Source: Gammaproteobacteria bacterium (GTDB taxonomy: Bacteria; Pseudomonadota; Gammaproteobacteria; Chromatiales; Chromatiaceae). Taken from it: a stretch of DNA of 64,000 bases. The translations under genes were made by a program, and so were the position numbers. Position 1 is the stretch's first letter. Each line of letters starts with the position of its first letter. The DNA lies in the NCBI GenBank assembly GCA_011390365.1, contig JAABSM010000002.1, positions 1 to 64,000 on the forward strand, given 5' to 3'. Positions 1 through 8,309 of this stretch are shown piece by piece. The notes below the pieces were generated by a model. That model saw only the letters and a list, made by a program, of their open reading frames with translations, searched no databases and was not told where the DNA came from.

Positions 1-171
1 ACGTATGTTCGCGCTGCCCTTGTGCCACCAAAGCTTCATCAGGCGATTACCGTTGACAACGTGAGTCGGCAAGGCGTCTGTATTCATCCCCATTACGGTC
101 GGGAGGGGGCTATTTGTGTGTTTTTTTAACTTGACTCATTGGGTCATGTTTCGCTGACACAAAGAACTCTA
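1..171. repeat. Direct repeat, copy 1 (about 171 bp)
   Basis: This segment is repeated almost base for base at 477-647, a constant offset of 476, with only scattered substitutions. Similarity ends sharply after the ctcta at 167-171. The segment may begin upstream of the window. No open frame is conserved between copies, so it is best read as non-coding dispersed repeat DNA. Confidence 0.85.
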
Positions 172-203
172 CAAATTCACGCTCATATTAAATGTTATTA
201 ACT

Positions 204-418
204 TAAGCGCCACGCCAGGTTCTTGCCCTTGATGCGCCTTACTCCGGGGCACCCCGGAAATCGTCGAACCGGCATAGGATGTGCCGAATAAAAAGCCTTG
301 TCGCTCGGTCGACGGCACATCCTATGCAGAACCAAAAACGGTCGGCGCACCCACGAAATGAGGCGCATCAGTCCTGGAGAATGCCATGGTGGCTTAAGTT
401 AATGTCATTGCGCCAGAT
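204..418 (+). repeat. Dispersed repeat R1, copy A
   Basis: About 215 bp matching, in inverted orientation, the segment 16853-17064, with a degenerate part-copy at 9566-9650. It lies between the two direct repeats (1-171 and 477-647). Its core is a long hairpin (273-326). Apparent short ORFs inside it (for example from 279) resemble the ORF of the inverted copy only because the DNA is repeated. Confidence 0.8.
273..326. repeat. 14-bp inverted repeat (hairpin core of R1)
   Basis: The arms cataggatgtgccg (273-286) and cggcacatcctatg (313-326) are perfect reverse complements around a 26-base loop. The same palindrome recurs, inverted, inside 16853-17064 with one arm base changed. There is no T tract, so it is not a classical terminator. 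A mobile-repeat end or RNA hairpin is possible. Confidence 0.8.
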
Positions 419-476
419 TGGCGGAATGCCGTTGCCGGGATCACAACGATCCAGAGCGGCCATGAACGTGCATGGC

Positions 477-647
477 ACGTATGTTCGCGCTGCCCTCGTG
501 CCACCAAAGCCTCATCAGGCAACTACCGTTGACAACGTGAGTCGGCAAGGCGTCTGTATTCATCCCCATTACGGTCGGGAGGGGGCTATTTGTGTGTTTT
601 TTTAATTTGACTCATTGAGGCATGTTTCGCTGACTCAAAGAGCTCTA
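477..647. repeat. Direct repeat, copy 2
   Basis: Second copy of the segment at 1-171. Its right edge at 647 abuts an in-frame fragment that looks coding (648-731), which suggests the repeat inserted into, or recombined with, a former gene. Confidence 0.85.
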
Positions 648-731
648 GGGCGGGTGTCCGTGGTGACGCGGGACGGTCGGGTGATCGACTCGCCGGAGCT
701 ATGCGCAGGCCAGCTTGAACTGCCGCTCTAG
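648..731 (+). pseudogene. Possible orphan C-terminal gene fragment
   Basis: Immediately after the direct repeat, 27 codons are open and end in TAG (729-731). They read like the end of a real protein (VTRDGRVIDSP...GQLELPL). No start or upstream part exists on this side of the repeat. The family is not recognised. This may be chance: the stretch is short and only its composition and the sharp repeat boundary support it. The following DNA (732-947) holds nothing recognisable. Confidence 0.25.
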
Positions 732-947
732 ATGGCATTGGTCTCAAAACAATTCGAGCCTGTCCCCTTTAATTCTACCTTTAATTCTCTTGGGACACCA
801 AGGATCGCCTCTCCCTGGCAAGCCCAGCTCAACGGAATGATTCGGGTTGGATTGGGATGGAGTTCGATTCTTCCGCCAGTTCGTCTTTACACCTTTGGCC
901 AGGCCCGGCAAACTTGCCACTCTATCCTGAAAAAGCTGGAGAATATC

Positions 948-1364
948 ATGTTAAAGCAGATTGTCTTGGCCGCGTCTTGCGGCCTGCTTGCGCCGATGTG
1001 GGCGGGGGCGGCTTCCATCGCCATCAATCCGGGGATGTGGGAGACCACCATGACCCGGGATAATCCCATGACCGGGCAGACCACCACGGAAACCACCCGG
1101 GAGTGCGTGACGGAGACCGAATTCGATCCGCGCGACATGATGGAGGATGCCCAGGGCTGCACCCTCGACAAGGAGGAGTTGGTCGGCGATGAGCTGAGCT
1201 TCGTGATGTCATGCCAGATGCAGGGCGGTCAGGCGCGCATGGAGGGCGCGGTGCGCTCTGACGGCGATACCAGCAGCGGTCGCATGCGGATGAATGTCAG
1301 TGTCGGCGGCATGGACATGTCGATGAACATGAACTGGGCCGGTCGACGCCTGGGCGACTGCTGA
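948..1364 (+). CDS. DUF3617-like periplasmic protein
   Basis: A 138-residue protein with a signal peptide at about residues 1-20 (MLKQIVLAASCGLLAPMWAG, small residues before the cut). The mature part begins with a PGMWETTMT segment, then a Cys near ECVTETEFDP, then paired cysteines and a Met/Gly-rich end. This is the pattern I associate with DUF3617 proteins of proteobacteria, whose function is unknown. The open frame extends upstream to 732, but ATG 948 is chosen because it starts a clean signal peptide; the upstream residues have no family character. It stands alone between repeats and a small membrane protein gene. Confidence 0.7.
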   Translation: MLKQIVLAASCGLLAPMWAGAASIAINPGMWETTMTRDNPMTGQTTTETTRECVTETEFDPRDMMEDAQGCTLDKEELVGDELSFVMSCQMQGGQARMEGAVRSDGDTSSGRMRMNVSVGGMDMSMNMNWAGRRLGDC

Positions 1365-1477
1365 CCGCGAGGCGTTCGTTCGGGTATTGGATTTTACCCA
1401 ACGCGCACAGATCTGGGTGATATGGGTGGGGACGCAAGATTCTCCGCCCGTTTTTCCTGAAATCGGGAGGGAGAGTC

Positions 1478-1606
1478 GTGAGTTCCGCGCCTTTTATCGC
1501 TTTGTCGCTCTTGTTATTGCTCGCCGTCGCGGTCTTCGCCCTGCTATTTTCCGGGCGAGACGACAACGAACGGGTCAAGGGAGCGGACTGGGAGGATTCC
1601 GCCTGA
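1478..1606 (+). CDS. Small single-pass membrane protein, 42 residues
   Basis: The GTG start at 1478 follows a strong ribosome site (gggagggag, 1465-1473). The protein is one hydrophobic helix (residues about 5-26, rich in Leu, Ala and Val) followed by a charged tail containing RDDNERVKGADWEDSA. The stop TGA is at 1604-1606. No family is recognised. The ribosome site, the classic membrane-helix pattern and the in-frame stop argue that it is expressed. It converges on the PilZ-like gene on the other strand. Confidence 0.55.
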   Translation: MSSAPFIALSLLLLLAVAVFALLFSGRDDNERVKGADWEDSA

Positions 1607-1621
1607 GGCGGCGTCAAATCC

Positions 1622-1915
1622 TCATTCGAGGTACATGATGCCGATCTTGTGGACCTCTTCGTCCAGCTCCTTGAGCCAGCGCACCTCGCCGATCAGGGGG
1701 TCGAGCTGACCGACCTTGATCAGGCAGATGTCGCCTTCGAAGAGGGTCTTGTTGTTGACCAGCACGATACCGCAGCCATCCAGGGCCTCGTCGATGACCA
1801 GCGCGAGGATCTTCGGTTGGAATTTGCTCTTGTCGTCGTGAGCCGTCGGGTCGATCTGCGCGATGGTCCCTTCGTCCGGTTCAAAACGAATCGATTTGCG
1901 TCCGCCGTCACCCAT
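1622..1915 (-). CDS. PilZ-domain-like protein
   Basis: 97 residues. The ATG at 1915 follows gagga about 10 bases upstream on this strand; the frame extends to 1963 but lacks a ribosome site there. The body (KILALVIDEALDGCGIVL, then a segment ending EVRWLKELDEEVHKIGIMYLE) has the strand pattern of PilZ domains: a D.S/A..G..L turn, a G..c.ikvg turn, and a final V.W......kIGi.yl. The N-terminal RxxxR cyclic-di-GMP motif of canonical PilZ is not evident, so binding is uncertain. Members of this family modulate motility or surface behaviour, which would suit the pil-chp operon elsewhere in the window, but that link is inference. Confidence 0.6.
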   Translation of the reverse strand: MGDGGRKSIRFEPDEGTIAQIDPTAHDDKSKFQPKILALVIDEALDGCGIVLVNNKTLFEGDICLIKVGQLDPLIGEVRWLKELDEEVHKIGIMYLE

Positions 1916-2074
1916 GGTTCCATTTCCTCGGTTTGAATGTCCGTTGTTGCCATGAATCCCCATTGTCGCGGCTGCATGCCGATGATGCGGCCAATTGAAG
2001 CGCCAAGCGGGGACCAGGAGTTGCTACGCGATGCTTCAGGCTAATCATAACAGAAGGTTGGGAGGATTTTGCGG

Positions 2075-2446
2075 ATGAAGTTCGCGTTGGATGGAGAAGC
2101 CCGGGGATTTGCCATACACTCCTACTCCGAGGGCGAGGTCGTGATCCAGGATCGGGTGTTTCGCGGGAGTCTGGCGTTAACGCCGGAACAGCTGCTGGAT
2201 CAGGGCTTCCCGAACTCCACGGATGCCCTTGATGAGGCGCATTTCAAGCGTCTTGAGGCGCTGGGGCCGGAGGTGGTGTTGGTGGGAAGCGGCAAGCGGC
2301 AACGCTTTCCCCGCATGGAGCTCTACGCGCCACTGCTCCAGCGCGGCGTGGGGGTGGAGGTGATGTCCACCCCCGCCGCGTGCCGTACCTATAACATCCT
2401 GCTCGCCGAGGGACGTCGGGTCTGCGCGTTGTTGATTCTGGATTGA
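2075..2446 (+). CDS. Mth938-like (DUF498) domain protein
   Basis: 123 residues, starting at ATG 2075 eight bases after ggagga (2061-2066). The pattern G.A..I.SY..GEVVI.., a PEVVLVGSGKRQRFP segment and GVEVMSTPAACRTYNIL is characteristic of the Mth938/DUF498 family, related to mitochondrial NDUFAF3. These proteins have a small Rossmann-like fold. The bacterial role is not established. It stands alone, convergent with ispH. Confidence 0.8.
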   Translation: MKFALDGEARGFAIHSYSEGEVVIQDRVFRGSLALTPEQLLDQGFPNSTDALDEAHFKRLEALGPEVVLVGSGKRQRFPRMELYAPLLQRGVGVEVMSTPAACRTYNILLAEGRRVCALLILD

Positions 2447-2479
2447 GCGGTCAGTGCGGCTGTACTAATCGCGGCTGCA

Positions 2480-3424
2480 CTAGCGCCCCCTGCCGCTCAG
2501 CTCCCGGGGCAGGGAGAAGACCACGTTTTCCAACACGTCGGTCATCGCCGTGACCTCTTTCGCGCCCCACTCCCGGAGTTTATCCACCACCTCCTCCACC
2601 AGTACCTCCGGCGCCGAGGCGCCGGCGGTGACACCGATCCTGGCCGCTTCGGCCAGCCACTCCCGCCGGATGTCCGCGGCGCCGTCGATCAGTTGCGCCG
2701 GCGTGCCGCTGGCCGCCGCCAGTTCCCGCAGGCGGTTGGAGTTGGAGCTGTTGGGGGAGCCGACCACCAGCACCAGATCGCAGTCGGCGGCGAGTTTCTT
2801 GACCGCGTCCTGACGGTTCTGGGTGGCGTAACAGATGTCGTCCTTGCGCGGCCCGCGGATCTCCGGGAAGCGCGCCCGCAGCGCCTCGATCACCCGCGCG
2901 GTGTCGTCCATCGACAGGGTGGTCTGGGTGACGAAGGCGAGACGGCTGGGATTCTTGATCCGCAATTCGGCGACATCTTCCGGCGTCACCACCAGGTGGA
3001 TATTGCCCCCCTCGCCATGGCGACACTGGCCCATGGTGCCGACCACCTCGGGGTGGCCGCGATGGCCGATCAGCACCACCTCGTCGCCGGCCTTGCAGTG
3101 ACGCGCCACCTCCAGATGGACCTTGGTGACCAGCGGGCAGGTGGCGTCGAGGACCCGCAGATCCCGTCCCGATGCCTCGTCCCTGACCGCCTGGGAGACG
3201 CCGTGGGCGCTGAAGATCACGGTGTTGCCGTCGGGTACCTCGTGCAGTTCATCGACGAAGCGGGCGCCGCGGCGGCGCAGGCTCTCGACCACGAAGCGAT
3301 TATGCACCACCTCGTGGCGCACATAGATCGGGGCGCCGAAGATATCCAGGGCGCGCTCGACGATCTCGATGGCGCGATCGACGCCGGCGCAGAAACCTCG
3401 CGGGTTGGCAAGTATCACTTCCAC
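2480..3424 (-). CDS. ispH: 4-hydroxy-3-methylbut-2-enyl diphosphate reductase
   Basis: IspH (LytB) catalyses the last step of the MEP isoprenoid pathway, reducing HMBPP to IPP and DMAPP with a [4Fe-4S] cluster. The three cluster cysteines are visible: Cys12 in [10 protein letters not shown], one in DATCPLVTK near residue 96 and one in ICYATQNRQ near 197. The active-site Glu/His segments ([23 protein letters not shown]) are intact. Length 314 matches the family (about 316). The start ATG is unambiguous. fkpB lies upstream on the same strand, the classical gammaproteobacterial arrangement, but an inverted CACAGAG element (3473-3592) separates them. Confidence 0.97.
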   Translation of the reverse strand: MEVILANPRGFCAGVDRAIEIVERALDIFGAPIYVRHEVVHNRFVVESLRRRGARFVDELHEVPDGNTVIFSAHGVSQAVRDEASGRDLRVLDATCPLVTKVHLEVARHCKAGDEVVLIGHRGHPEVVGTMGQCRHGEGGNIHLVVTPEDVAELRIKNPSRLAFVTQTTLSMDDTARVIEALRARFPEIRGPRKDDICYATQNRQDAVKKLAADCDLVLVVGSPNSSNSNRLRELAAASGTPAQLIDGAADIRREWLAEAARIGVTAGASAPEVLVEEVVDKLREWGAKEVTAMTDVLENVVFSLPRELSGRGR

Positions 3425-3472
3425 AATCTTGTCCTTGGGCTGTCGGATCTCATCCTGCGTCTCTCAATTGAT

Positions 3473-3592
3473 ACCACAGAGGTACAGAGATCACAGAGGC
3501 GCGATGAAATGTCGAGTAACGCAGCGTCACCTTACAAGGTGATTCCCAATATCCTTGCAGAGCGTTGAAAACTCTTTGTGTACTCTGTGGTT
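3473..3592. repeat. CACAGAG inverted repeat element
   Basis: The left arm (3473-3498: accacagag, tacagag, tcacagag) and right arm (3571-3592: ctctttgtg, tactctgtggt) are reverse-complement arrays of a short CACAGAG-like unit enclosing about 70 bp of unrelated DNA. It lies between fkpB and ispH. Related elements occur at 6731, 13731, 25271 and 41801. Confidence 0.75.
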
Positions 3593-3609
3593 AACTGGGG
3601 GTTTTAGGT

Positions 3610-4041
3610 TCATGGCGTGCGCACGTCGAGGACTTCGATGGTCGCCACCACATCCTTGCCCGCCAGCGGGTGATTGAAATCGACGCTGACCTCGTCCCCC
3701 GCTACCTCCAGTACCACGCCCGAATGGGCGTTGCCCGCCGGGTCGTCGAATCGGATCAGCTGGCCGGGCTCGGGCGGCTTGGGGAACTGTGTTCTGGGCA
3801 GTTGCCTGATTAGCTCCGGGTTGCGTTCGCCATACATCAGGTCGGGGGCGATGGTGAGGGTCTGGCGGTCGCCGGCGCGCAGTCCGTAGAGCGCCAGTTC
3901 AAGGCCTTCGATGATTTCGTTGCGGCCCGTGGTAAAGGTGCTGGGCTGGTCTTCGAAGGTATTGATCAGCTCATGTCCGTCGCTATCCGCGAGGGCGAAA
4001 TGGAAGGTGACCTGGCTGCCGATCTGGATTTGCTGTTTCAA
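3610..4041 (-). CDS. fkpB: FKBP-type peptidyl-prolyl isomerase, SlpA/FkpB type
   Basis: A cytoplasmic SlyD/SlpA-class prolyl isomerase and chaperone. Features visible are the FKBP core V.fhFaLaDsDG, the insert-in-flap region (LMYGERNPELIRQLPRTQF), VSVDFNHPLAGKDV and the family ending VLDV. The open frame runs further upstream, but those residues overlap the preceding small gene and have no family character. No ATG is in frame near the expected N-terminus. The best start is TTG at 4041 (MKQQIQIG...), giving 143 residues against about 149 for E. coli SlpA. A CTG a little upstream is the alternative. The ribosome site is weak. ispH follows downstream. Confidence 0.88.
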   Translation of the reverse strand: MKQQIQIGSQVTFHFALADSDGHELINTFEDQPSTFTTGRNEIIEGLELALYGLRAGDRQTLTIAPDLMYGERNPELIRQLPRTQFPKPPEPGQLIRFDDPAGNAHSGVVLEVAGDEVSVDFNHPLAGKDVVATIEVLDVRTP

Positions 4042-4067
4042 TGGGATGTTCCGTGTCGCGTGGAGGC

Positions 4068-4208
4068 TCAGATCATCATCTCCTGGGTGACGAAGAGGAA
4101 GCCGAGGCCTCCGACCACCATGGCTACCGCCGCGTATTGGAGGATGATGCAGAACCCGGGGATGTCGTTGCAGGATTTGCTCAAACGACACAGCTTGCAG
4201 TTTTTCAT
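4068..4208 (-). CDS. Small Cys-rich membrane protein, 46 residues
   Basis: ATG 4208 is preceded by gagagg at good spacing. The N-terminal tail carries CKLCRLSKSCND, then a Cys (GFC) and a hydrophobic helix (residues about 20-41) ending FVTQEMMI. No family is recognised. The CxxC plus two more cysteines suggest metal or disulfide chemistry at the membrane face, which is inference. Its 3' end lies just before the start region of fkpB on the same strand, so translational coupling is possible. Confidence 0.5.
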   Translation of the reverse strand: MKNCKLCRLSKSCNDIPGFCIILQYAAVAMVVGGLGFLFVTQEMMI

Positions 4209-4242
4209 TGTGGCCCTCTCTCGGGCCGCTGGGGCCCTGGTA

Positions 4243-4467
4243 CTACCGCGAACCTCCACCCTGGGGGCGTGATTCGTCTTTGACTATCGTGCGCGTCTCT
4301 CGCAAACGGAAGCCGCGGACCAACTCCGGCAGGCGGATGGCCGGCTGAGGCGCCTCGGGCGCTTGCGGGATCTGTTCAAGTGTTTTAACGATTTCTAAAT
4401 TATCGCCCTTGCGGATCAGGTTCAAGAGTTTTTTTCGGCTCTCCTCGTCCAGGCAGCCGGATTTCAC
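4243..4467 (-). CDS. Hypothetical protein, 74 residues
   Basis: Starts at GTG 4467 with no strong ribosome site. The first half is a plausible charged amphipathic helix (DEESRKKLLNLIRKGDN), the rest is proline- and arginine-rich. It lies 34 bp upstream of the small Cys-rich membrane protein gene on the same strand, so it may lead a fkpB transcript. The family is not recognised. An overlapping 81-codon frame on the same strand looks less protein-like. The 248 bp between this gene and minE show nothing else. Confidence 0.35.
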   Translation of the reverse strand: MKSGCLDEESRKKLLNLIRKGDNLEIVKTLEQIPQAPEAPQPAIRLPELVRGFRLRETRTIVKDESRPQGGGSR

Positions 4468-4715
4468 CGCCGTTTGTCGGGGCGCGGCCTGTCAGCGGCA
4501 GTCGCGCTTGCGGTGGGGCGAGGCGTTGCGGGATGGCGACGGGGTTGGTCAGATAGGCGGCGAAACCCGCCCCGCCCGCGGGCGCCCCTTCTGCCGGGGC
4601 TGTGACCGCGCAGGAAGCTGAGCGCCCCTGGGACGAGCGGTTCATGGTGCGCCGGCTCCGGGCCGCCGCGAACGAAGGCGCGGGGCGGCAAGGCGGCGCG
4701 CCCCGGAGCGGGGGG

Positions 4716-4976
4716 TCAGCTCCGCTGTTCGGGCAGGGTGATGTTCAGTTCGAGGATCTCCTGATTACCCTCCTGCTCCAGTTGCACGCTGATCGCCTGG
4801 TCATCCACTTGCACATACTTGCGCACCACCTGCAACAGTTCGTTCTGCAAGTCGCGCAGGTAGGATGGCTTGTTGCGTTCCGCCCGTTCATGGGCGACCA
4901 GGATCTGCAACCGTTCCTTGGCCAGCGAGGCGCTGCCCTTTTTCTGCTTACTTCTGAAATAGTCCAGCAAACTCAT
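4716..4976 (-). CDS. minE: Cell division topological specificity factor MinE
   Basis: 86 residues. MinE stimulates the MinD ATPase and drives pole-to-pole oscillation, confining division to mid-cell. The N-terminal membrane and MinD-binding segment (MSLLDYFRS, then ASLAKERLQILVAHERAER) and the C-terminal dimerisation domain (YVQVDDQAISVQLEQEGNQ) are intact. ATG 4976 is preferred over the adjacent GTG 4979: ggagga (4983-4988) lies six bases upstream, inside the end of minD. This is the last gene of the minCDE operon. Confidence 0.96.
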   Translation of the reverse strand: MSLLDYFRSKQKKGSASLAKERLQILVAHERAERNKPSYLRDLQNELLQVVRKYVQVDDQAISVQLEQEGNQEILELNITLPEQRS

Positions 4977-4979
4977 CAC

Positions 4980-5789
4980 TTATCCTCCAAACAGGCGGTC
5001 GAACAGCCCCTTTTTCTGGACCTCCAGAAAGCGGTGCGGGAGATCCTCGCCGAGGTAGCGTCCTACCACGTCGGCATAGGCCTGGCCGGCCTCGCTGTTC
5101 TGGTCGAGAACCACCGGGATGCCGCTGTTGGAGGCATTGAGTACGGCGGTGGATTCCGGGATCACTCCGAGCAGATCGAGGGCCAGGATCTCCTGCACGT
5201 CGCCGACGCTGAGCATCTCCCCCGCTTCGACCCGCGCCGGGTTGTAGCGGGTCAGCAGCAGGAACTCCCGCACCGGCTCCTCGTCGTTCTCGGCGCGCTT
5301 CGATTTGCTCGACAGGATCCCCAGCATGCGGTCGGAATCGCGTACCGAGGAGACCTCGGGATTGGTGACGACAACGGCGTCGTCGGCATAGTACATCGCC
5401 ATGTAGGCGCCATGCTCGATGCCGGCGGGGGAGTCGCAGACGATGTAGTCGTAGTGTTCCGACAGTTCGTGGATGATCTGGCCGACCCCCTCCTTGGTCA
5501 GCGCCTCCTTCTCCTTGGTCTGGGAGGCGGGCAGGATGTAGAGGTCCTCGCAGCGCTTGTCCCGAATCAGGGCCTGGTTGAGGCGCGCCTCGCCGTTGAT
5601 GACGTTGACGAAGTCGTAGACCACGCGGCGCTCGCAACCCATGATCAGGTCCAGGTTGCGCAGCCCCACGTCGAAGTCGATGACCACGGTGCGGTTGCCC
5701 CGCAGGGCCAGGCCCATTCCCACGGCGGCCGCGGTGGTCGTCTTGCCCACTCCGCCCTTGCCTGATGTGATGACGATCGTTCTAGCCAA
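4980..5789 (-). CDS. minD: Septum site-determining ATPase MinD
   Basis: 269 residues. MinD is a membrane-associated deviant-Walker ATPase that recruits MinC and is displaced by MinE. The signature lysine motif SGKGGVGKTTT is at residues 9-19, the switch D in VIDFDVGLRNLDL and the DSPAGIEHGA segment follow, and the C-terminal amphipathic membrane helix is VQKKGLFDRLFGG. The stop is four bases from the minE ATG, indicating translational coupling. Confidence 0.98.
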   Translation of the reverse strand: MARTIVITSGKGGVGKTTTAAAVGMGLALRGNRTVVIDFDVGLRNLDLIMGCERRVVYDFVNVINGEARLNQALIRDKRCEDLYILPASQTKEKEALTKEGVGQIIHELSEHYDYIVCDSPAGIEHGAYMAMYYADDAVVVTNPEVSSVRDSDRMLGILSSKSKRAENDEEPVREFLLLTRYNPARVEAGEMLSVGDVQEILALDLLGVIPESTAVLNASNSGIPVVLDQNSEAGQAYADVVGRYLGEDLPHRFLEVQKKGLFDRLFGG

Positions 5790-5861
5790 GGTTTTGCTCC
5801 CTTACTCGAAATTCCATGAAGATTGCCTGGTCCCCGCGCCGCGATCTCTCTCCGTCGCGTC

Positions 5862-6602
5862 TCACAGGGACTCGATTTTAAGGTGATCCTCGGACAGGTA
5901 GACCTGCACCGATTTGCCGATCAGGGACTCTGGATAGTCCTCGCTGATCATGTATCGTCCGGTCACGGATACCAGCTCAGCGCCCAGGTTCTGGCAGAAG
6001 ATCCGCGCCTTTTCGTTGCCCTTGACCCCCGCCAGCACCCGTCCGCGCAGCGGCGCGTAGATGTGGATCGAGCCGTCCGCCATCAGCTCCGCGCCGGAGC
6101 TGACCGGGGCGAGCACGATCAGGTCGCCGCCGGCGGCATAGACCTTCTGGCCAGAGCGCACCGGGCGGGTGATGATCTTCGACTCGGCCGGCGCGGCGGC
6201 GGTTTCCCCCCGCTGTTGTTGCCTGGCCTCTTCGCTGGCATCCCCCCGCGCCGGCTTTTTCGCGGTCCTTTTCGGGTTTTCGCCACGGCTGTCGCCGAGA
6301 ATCGCCAACTCCATCAGGCGCGCCCCCTCCTGCTGTAGCGGGGTGCCGCCGCGCACGCCGATCGGCGTCATCCCCTGACCCCGGGTCATGCCTACCAGCA
6401 TCGGAAAATCGACCTCGGTGCAGGCCTGGGGCAGGCGCGACAGATCGAAGACCAGCGGGGCATGCAGAAAGAAGCCCGGGGCCTTGGCGACCTGACGCTC
6501 CAGGGACTCGTTGATGGCGTCGATATCATTGCTCAGCAGATAGAGGGTCGGGAAGCTGAAGCTGTCGGCCTTGAGTTCAAATGGTTTCTGATCGCTCGGC
6601 AT
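5862..6602 (-). CDS. minC: Septum formation inhibitor MinC
   Basis: 246 residues. MinC blocks FtsZ assembly away from mid-cell. The N-terminal FtsZ-binding domain (about 1-110, with APLVFDLSRL) is followed by a polar linker and the C-terminal beta-helix (from about residue 135: RPVRSGQKVYAAGGDLIVL, HIYAPLRGRVLAG) that binds MinD. It is first of minCDE; 72 bp separate it from minD. The upstream 246 bp hold a degenerate CACAGAG element but no clear promoter. Confidence 0.96.
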   Translation of the reverse strand: MPSDQKPFELKADSFSFPTLYLLSNDIDAINESLERQVAKAPGFFLHAPLVFDLSRLPQACTEVDFPMLVGMTRGQGMTPIGVRGGTPLQQEGARLMELAILGDSRGENPKRTAKKPARGDASEEARQQQRGETAAAPAESKIITRPVRSGQKVYAAGGDLIVLAPVSSGAELMADGSIHIYAPLRGRVLAGVKGNEKARIFCQNLGAELVSVTGRYMISEDYPESLIGKSVQVYLSEDHLKIESL

Positions 6603-6730
6603 GGATGTTGGTCTCGGATCCTCGGTCCTGAAGTTTAACCGGAAAGCGCCAAATTTACGATATCCGCGGGGGTGTTTTGGCCGCCCGATCCCGCGTTAGT
6701 ACCGCCGCGCCAACGTTTTCATAAGATCTC

Positions 6731-6788
6731 TCATTGAGGCGCAGAGATTGCGGAGGCGGATTTCTCCGTGTGCTCCGTGCCCTGTGAG
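6731..6788. repeat. Degenerate CACAGAG inverted element
   Basis: gaggcgcagagattgcggagg followed at once by ctccgtgtgctccgtgccctgtgag: two opposed arrays of a CACAGAG-like unit, here with almost no spacer. It sits upstream of minC. Confidence 0.5.
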
Positions 6789-6848
6789 AGATTTTTATCA
6801 GGTTTGATAATACACGGAAAACTTATGTGCGGCTGAGCTAGTGCAGCA

Positions 6849-7724
6849 CTAGTCGGCGGGTTCCGCCCCAACGGCGCGGCCAATCGCCTCCAGGTTGACG
6901 CGAAAGCGGGGCTCGTCGGCTTCGGCGCCCTCGATCAGCGATTGCGCATCGTCATGCAGCGCCCGCAGTTGATCCTCGTCGAAGATCTCAAGCGCCGCGT
7001 CGAGCTCCTCGGTGGCGCTGGAGAGCAGGGTCGCCGCCAGTTCGTCGGCGGCGATCGGTGATTCCGGGTAGAGCAGATCGGCGACCAGTGGGAAGGAGAC
7101 CAGTGCGAAATGGGCCTTGCGCGCGGCCTCTTCCTGGTCCAGTTCGGCCAGCGCCAGGGCGTCGTTGCCCGCCCCCTTGCGGATCGCCGCCATGATCAGG
7201 GCGACCAGCTTTTCGATCGCCGCCAGGGTTTCGCCTTGATCGTCGGCCAGGCCTCGGGCCTCCTCATAGGCGCGATCGAGCTGCTCCTTGAGCTCCAGCA
7301 GCACCTCGCTGCCCTCGTTGGGCCTGAGTTGCGAGGCCTTGAGCACCAGCTGGCGGAAGCGCGGGATGAAGTCGACGATCTCTTCATGGTCCAGGCGTTG
7401 CGCCTCGTCCAGCTGCGCGGGGGTGATCTGGCGCTGCTCCGTCGCAAACAGGGGATTATCCCGCTTGCGTAACAGGTGGCGTTCGCGGCGTCCGGGTATT
7501 TGACTGAATCTCAGTGGCATGTGCGACAACTCTACGGGTTCTGACGGATCCGTTCGCGGGATCGGGGATCCGGCTGCAAACCCGGAATGGTAACTGAAAG
7601 CGGATCGGATTTCCGCAAGCTCTTCGCGCGACTGTGGCAAATCACCCAATTTCGTCGCCTGGGGGGGGCTGGCGCGCGGCGGCGGCGCGCCCGGGGTTTG
7701 CGTGTTGAGGCCAATCCGTGTCAT
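6849..7724 (-). CDS. Unrecognised acidic helical protein, 291 residues
   Basis: I do not recognise a family. The first 75 residues are Pro/Arg/Ser-rich and probably disordered. The rest is predicted helical and acidic, with heptad-like stretches (ELKEQLDRAYEEARGLADDQGETL; EELDAALEIFDEDQLRAL). No signal peptide or membrane helix is present, so it is probably cytoplasmic. The start ATG 7724 has no good ribosome site. It is upstream of minC on the same strand but 246 bp away, so co-transcription is uncertain. Composition and codon use match the neighbours. Confidence 0.65.
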   Translation of the reverse strand: MTRIGLNTQTPGAPPPRASPPQATKLGDLPQSREELAEIRSAFSYHSGFAAGSPIPRTDPSEPVELSHMPLRFSQIPGRRERHLLRKRDNPLFATEQRQITPAQLDEAQRLDHEEIVDFIPRFRQLVLKASQLRPNEGSEVLLELKEQLDRAYEEARGLADDQGETLAAIEKLVALIMAAIRKGAGNDALALAELDQEEAARKAHFALVSFPLVADLLYPESPIAADELAATLLSSATEELDAALEIFDEDQLRALHDDAQSLIEGAEADEPRFRVNLEAIGRAVGAEPAD

Positions 7725-7826
7725 TGTTAGCGACCATACCGGGATCGCGCCCCGTGAGGCGCTCGCGATCCCGCCAGACGATCTGACCGGTCACGGCCAA
7801 GGGCCTGTGGCCGTGTGGTGCCCGCC

Positions 7827-8309
7827 ATGCCGAAGTTGACGCCGGGAATCTTGTGGAGCCTTGTCGCCGTGATAGGCGTCGCGCTGGTTGGCGCGGTGCT
7901 GGTTAAAGTGTGGCCGGAGCTTTATCCCGATATCGCCCGTAGCGCGCCGCTGGACCGGCACTGCGATTTGCGGCTTGCGCCCTGTACCTCCCGCTTTCCC
8001 GGCGGGGGCGGTGTGCGCTTCTCGATCACGCCGCGGGAGATTCCGATCCTCAAGCCCCTGTCGCTGATGGTAAACCTCGACCGGTTGTCGAGTGAGCGGG
8101 TGGAGGTGGATATCGTCGGCATCTCCATGGACATGGGCTTCAATCGCACTGCTTTGAAGGCCCGGGGCGGTGGCGTCTTCAGCGGAGAGACGACCCTGCC
8201 GGTGTGCCTGAGTGATCGCATGGACTGGGAGGCGCGGGTGCTGATACATACCGACGACGGGATCGCCGCCGCCCCCTTCCGCTTTTCCACCTTTCGAGAG
8301 GCGCAATGA
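7827..8309 (+). CDS. Membrane-anchored protein in copper/SCO operon
   Basis: 160 residues. ATG 7827 is chosen; in-frame GTGs at 7815 and 7818 are alternatives. A single N-terminal helix (about residues 7-29) anchors a periplasmic domain that opens with a conserved-looking Cys pair (HCDLRLAPC) and later has another Cys (LPVCLSD). The stop overlaps the start of sco (ATGA, 8306-8309), so the two are translationally coupled. By context it assists copper delivery or oxidase assembly. A FixH-like role is one guess, but no family is confirmed. Confidence 0.75.
   Translation: MPKLTPGILWSLVAVIGVALVGAVLVKVWPELYPDIARSAPLDRHCDLRLAPCTSRFPGGGGVRFSITPREIPILKPLSLMVNLDRLSSERVEVDIVGISMDMGFNRTALKARGGGVFSGETTLPVCLSDRMDWEARVLIHTDDGIAAAPFRFSTFREAQ

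Noticed and set aside
279-605. 108-codon frame resembling the 99-codon frame at 16690-16989
   Set aside because: Similarity arises from repeat R1 itself; the frames diverge outside the repeat and lack ribosome sites.
4602-5765. 387-codon plus-strand frame over minE/minD
   Set aside because: Antisense shadow of clearly coding MinD and MinE; no family character.
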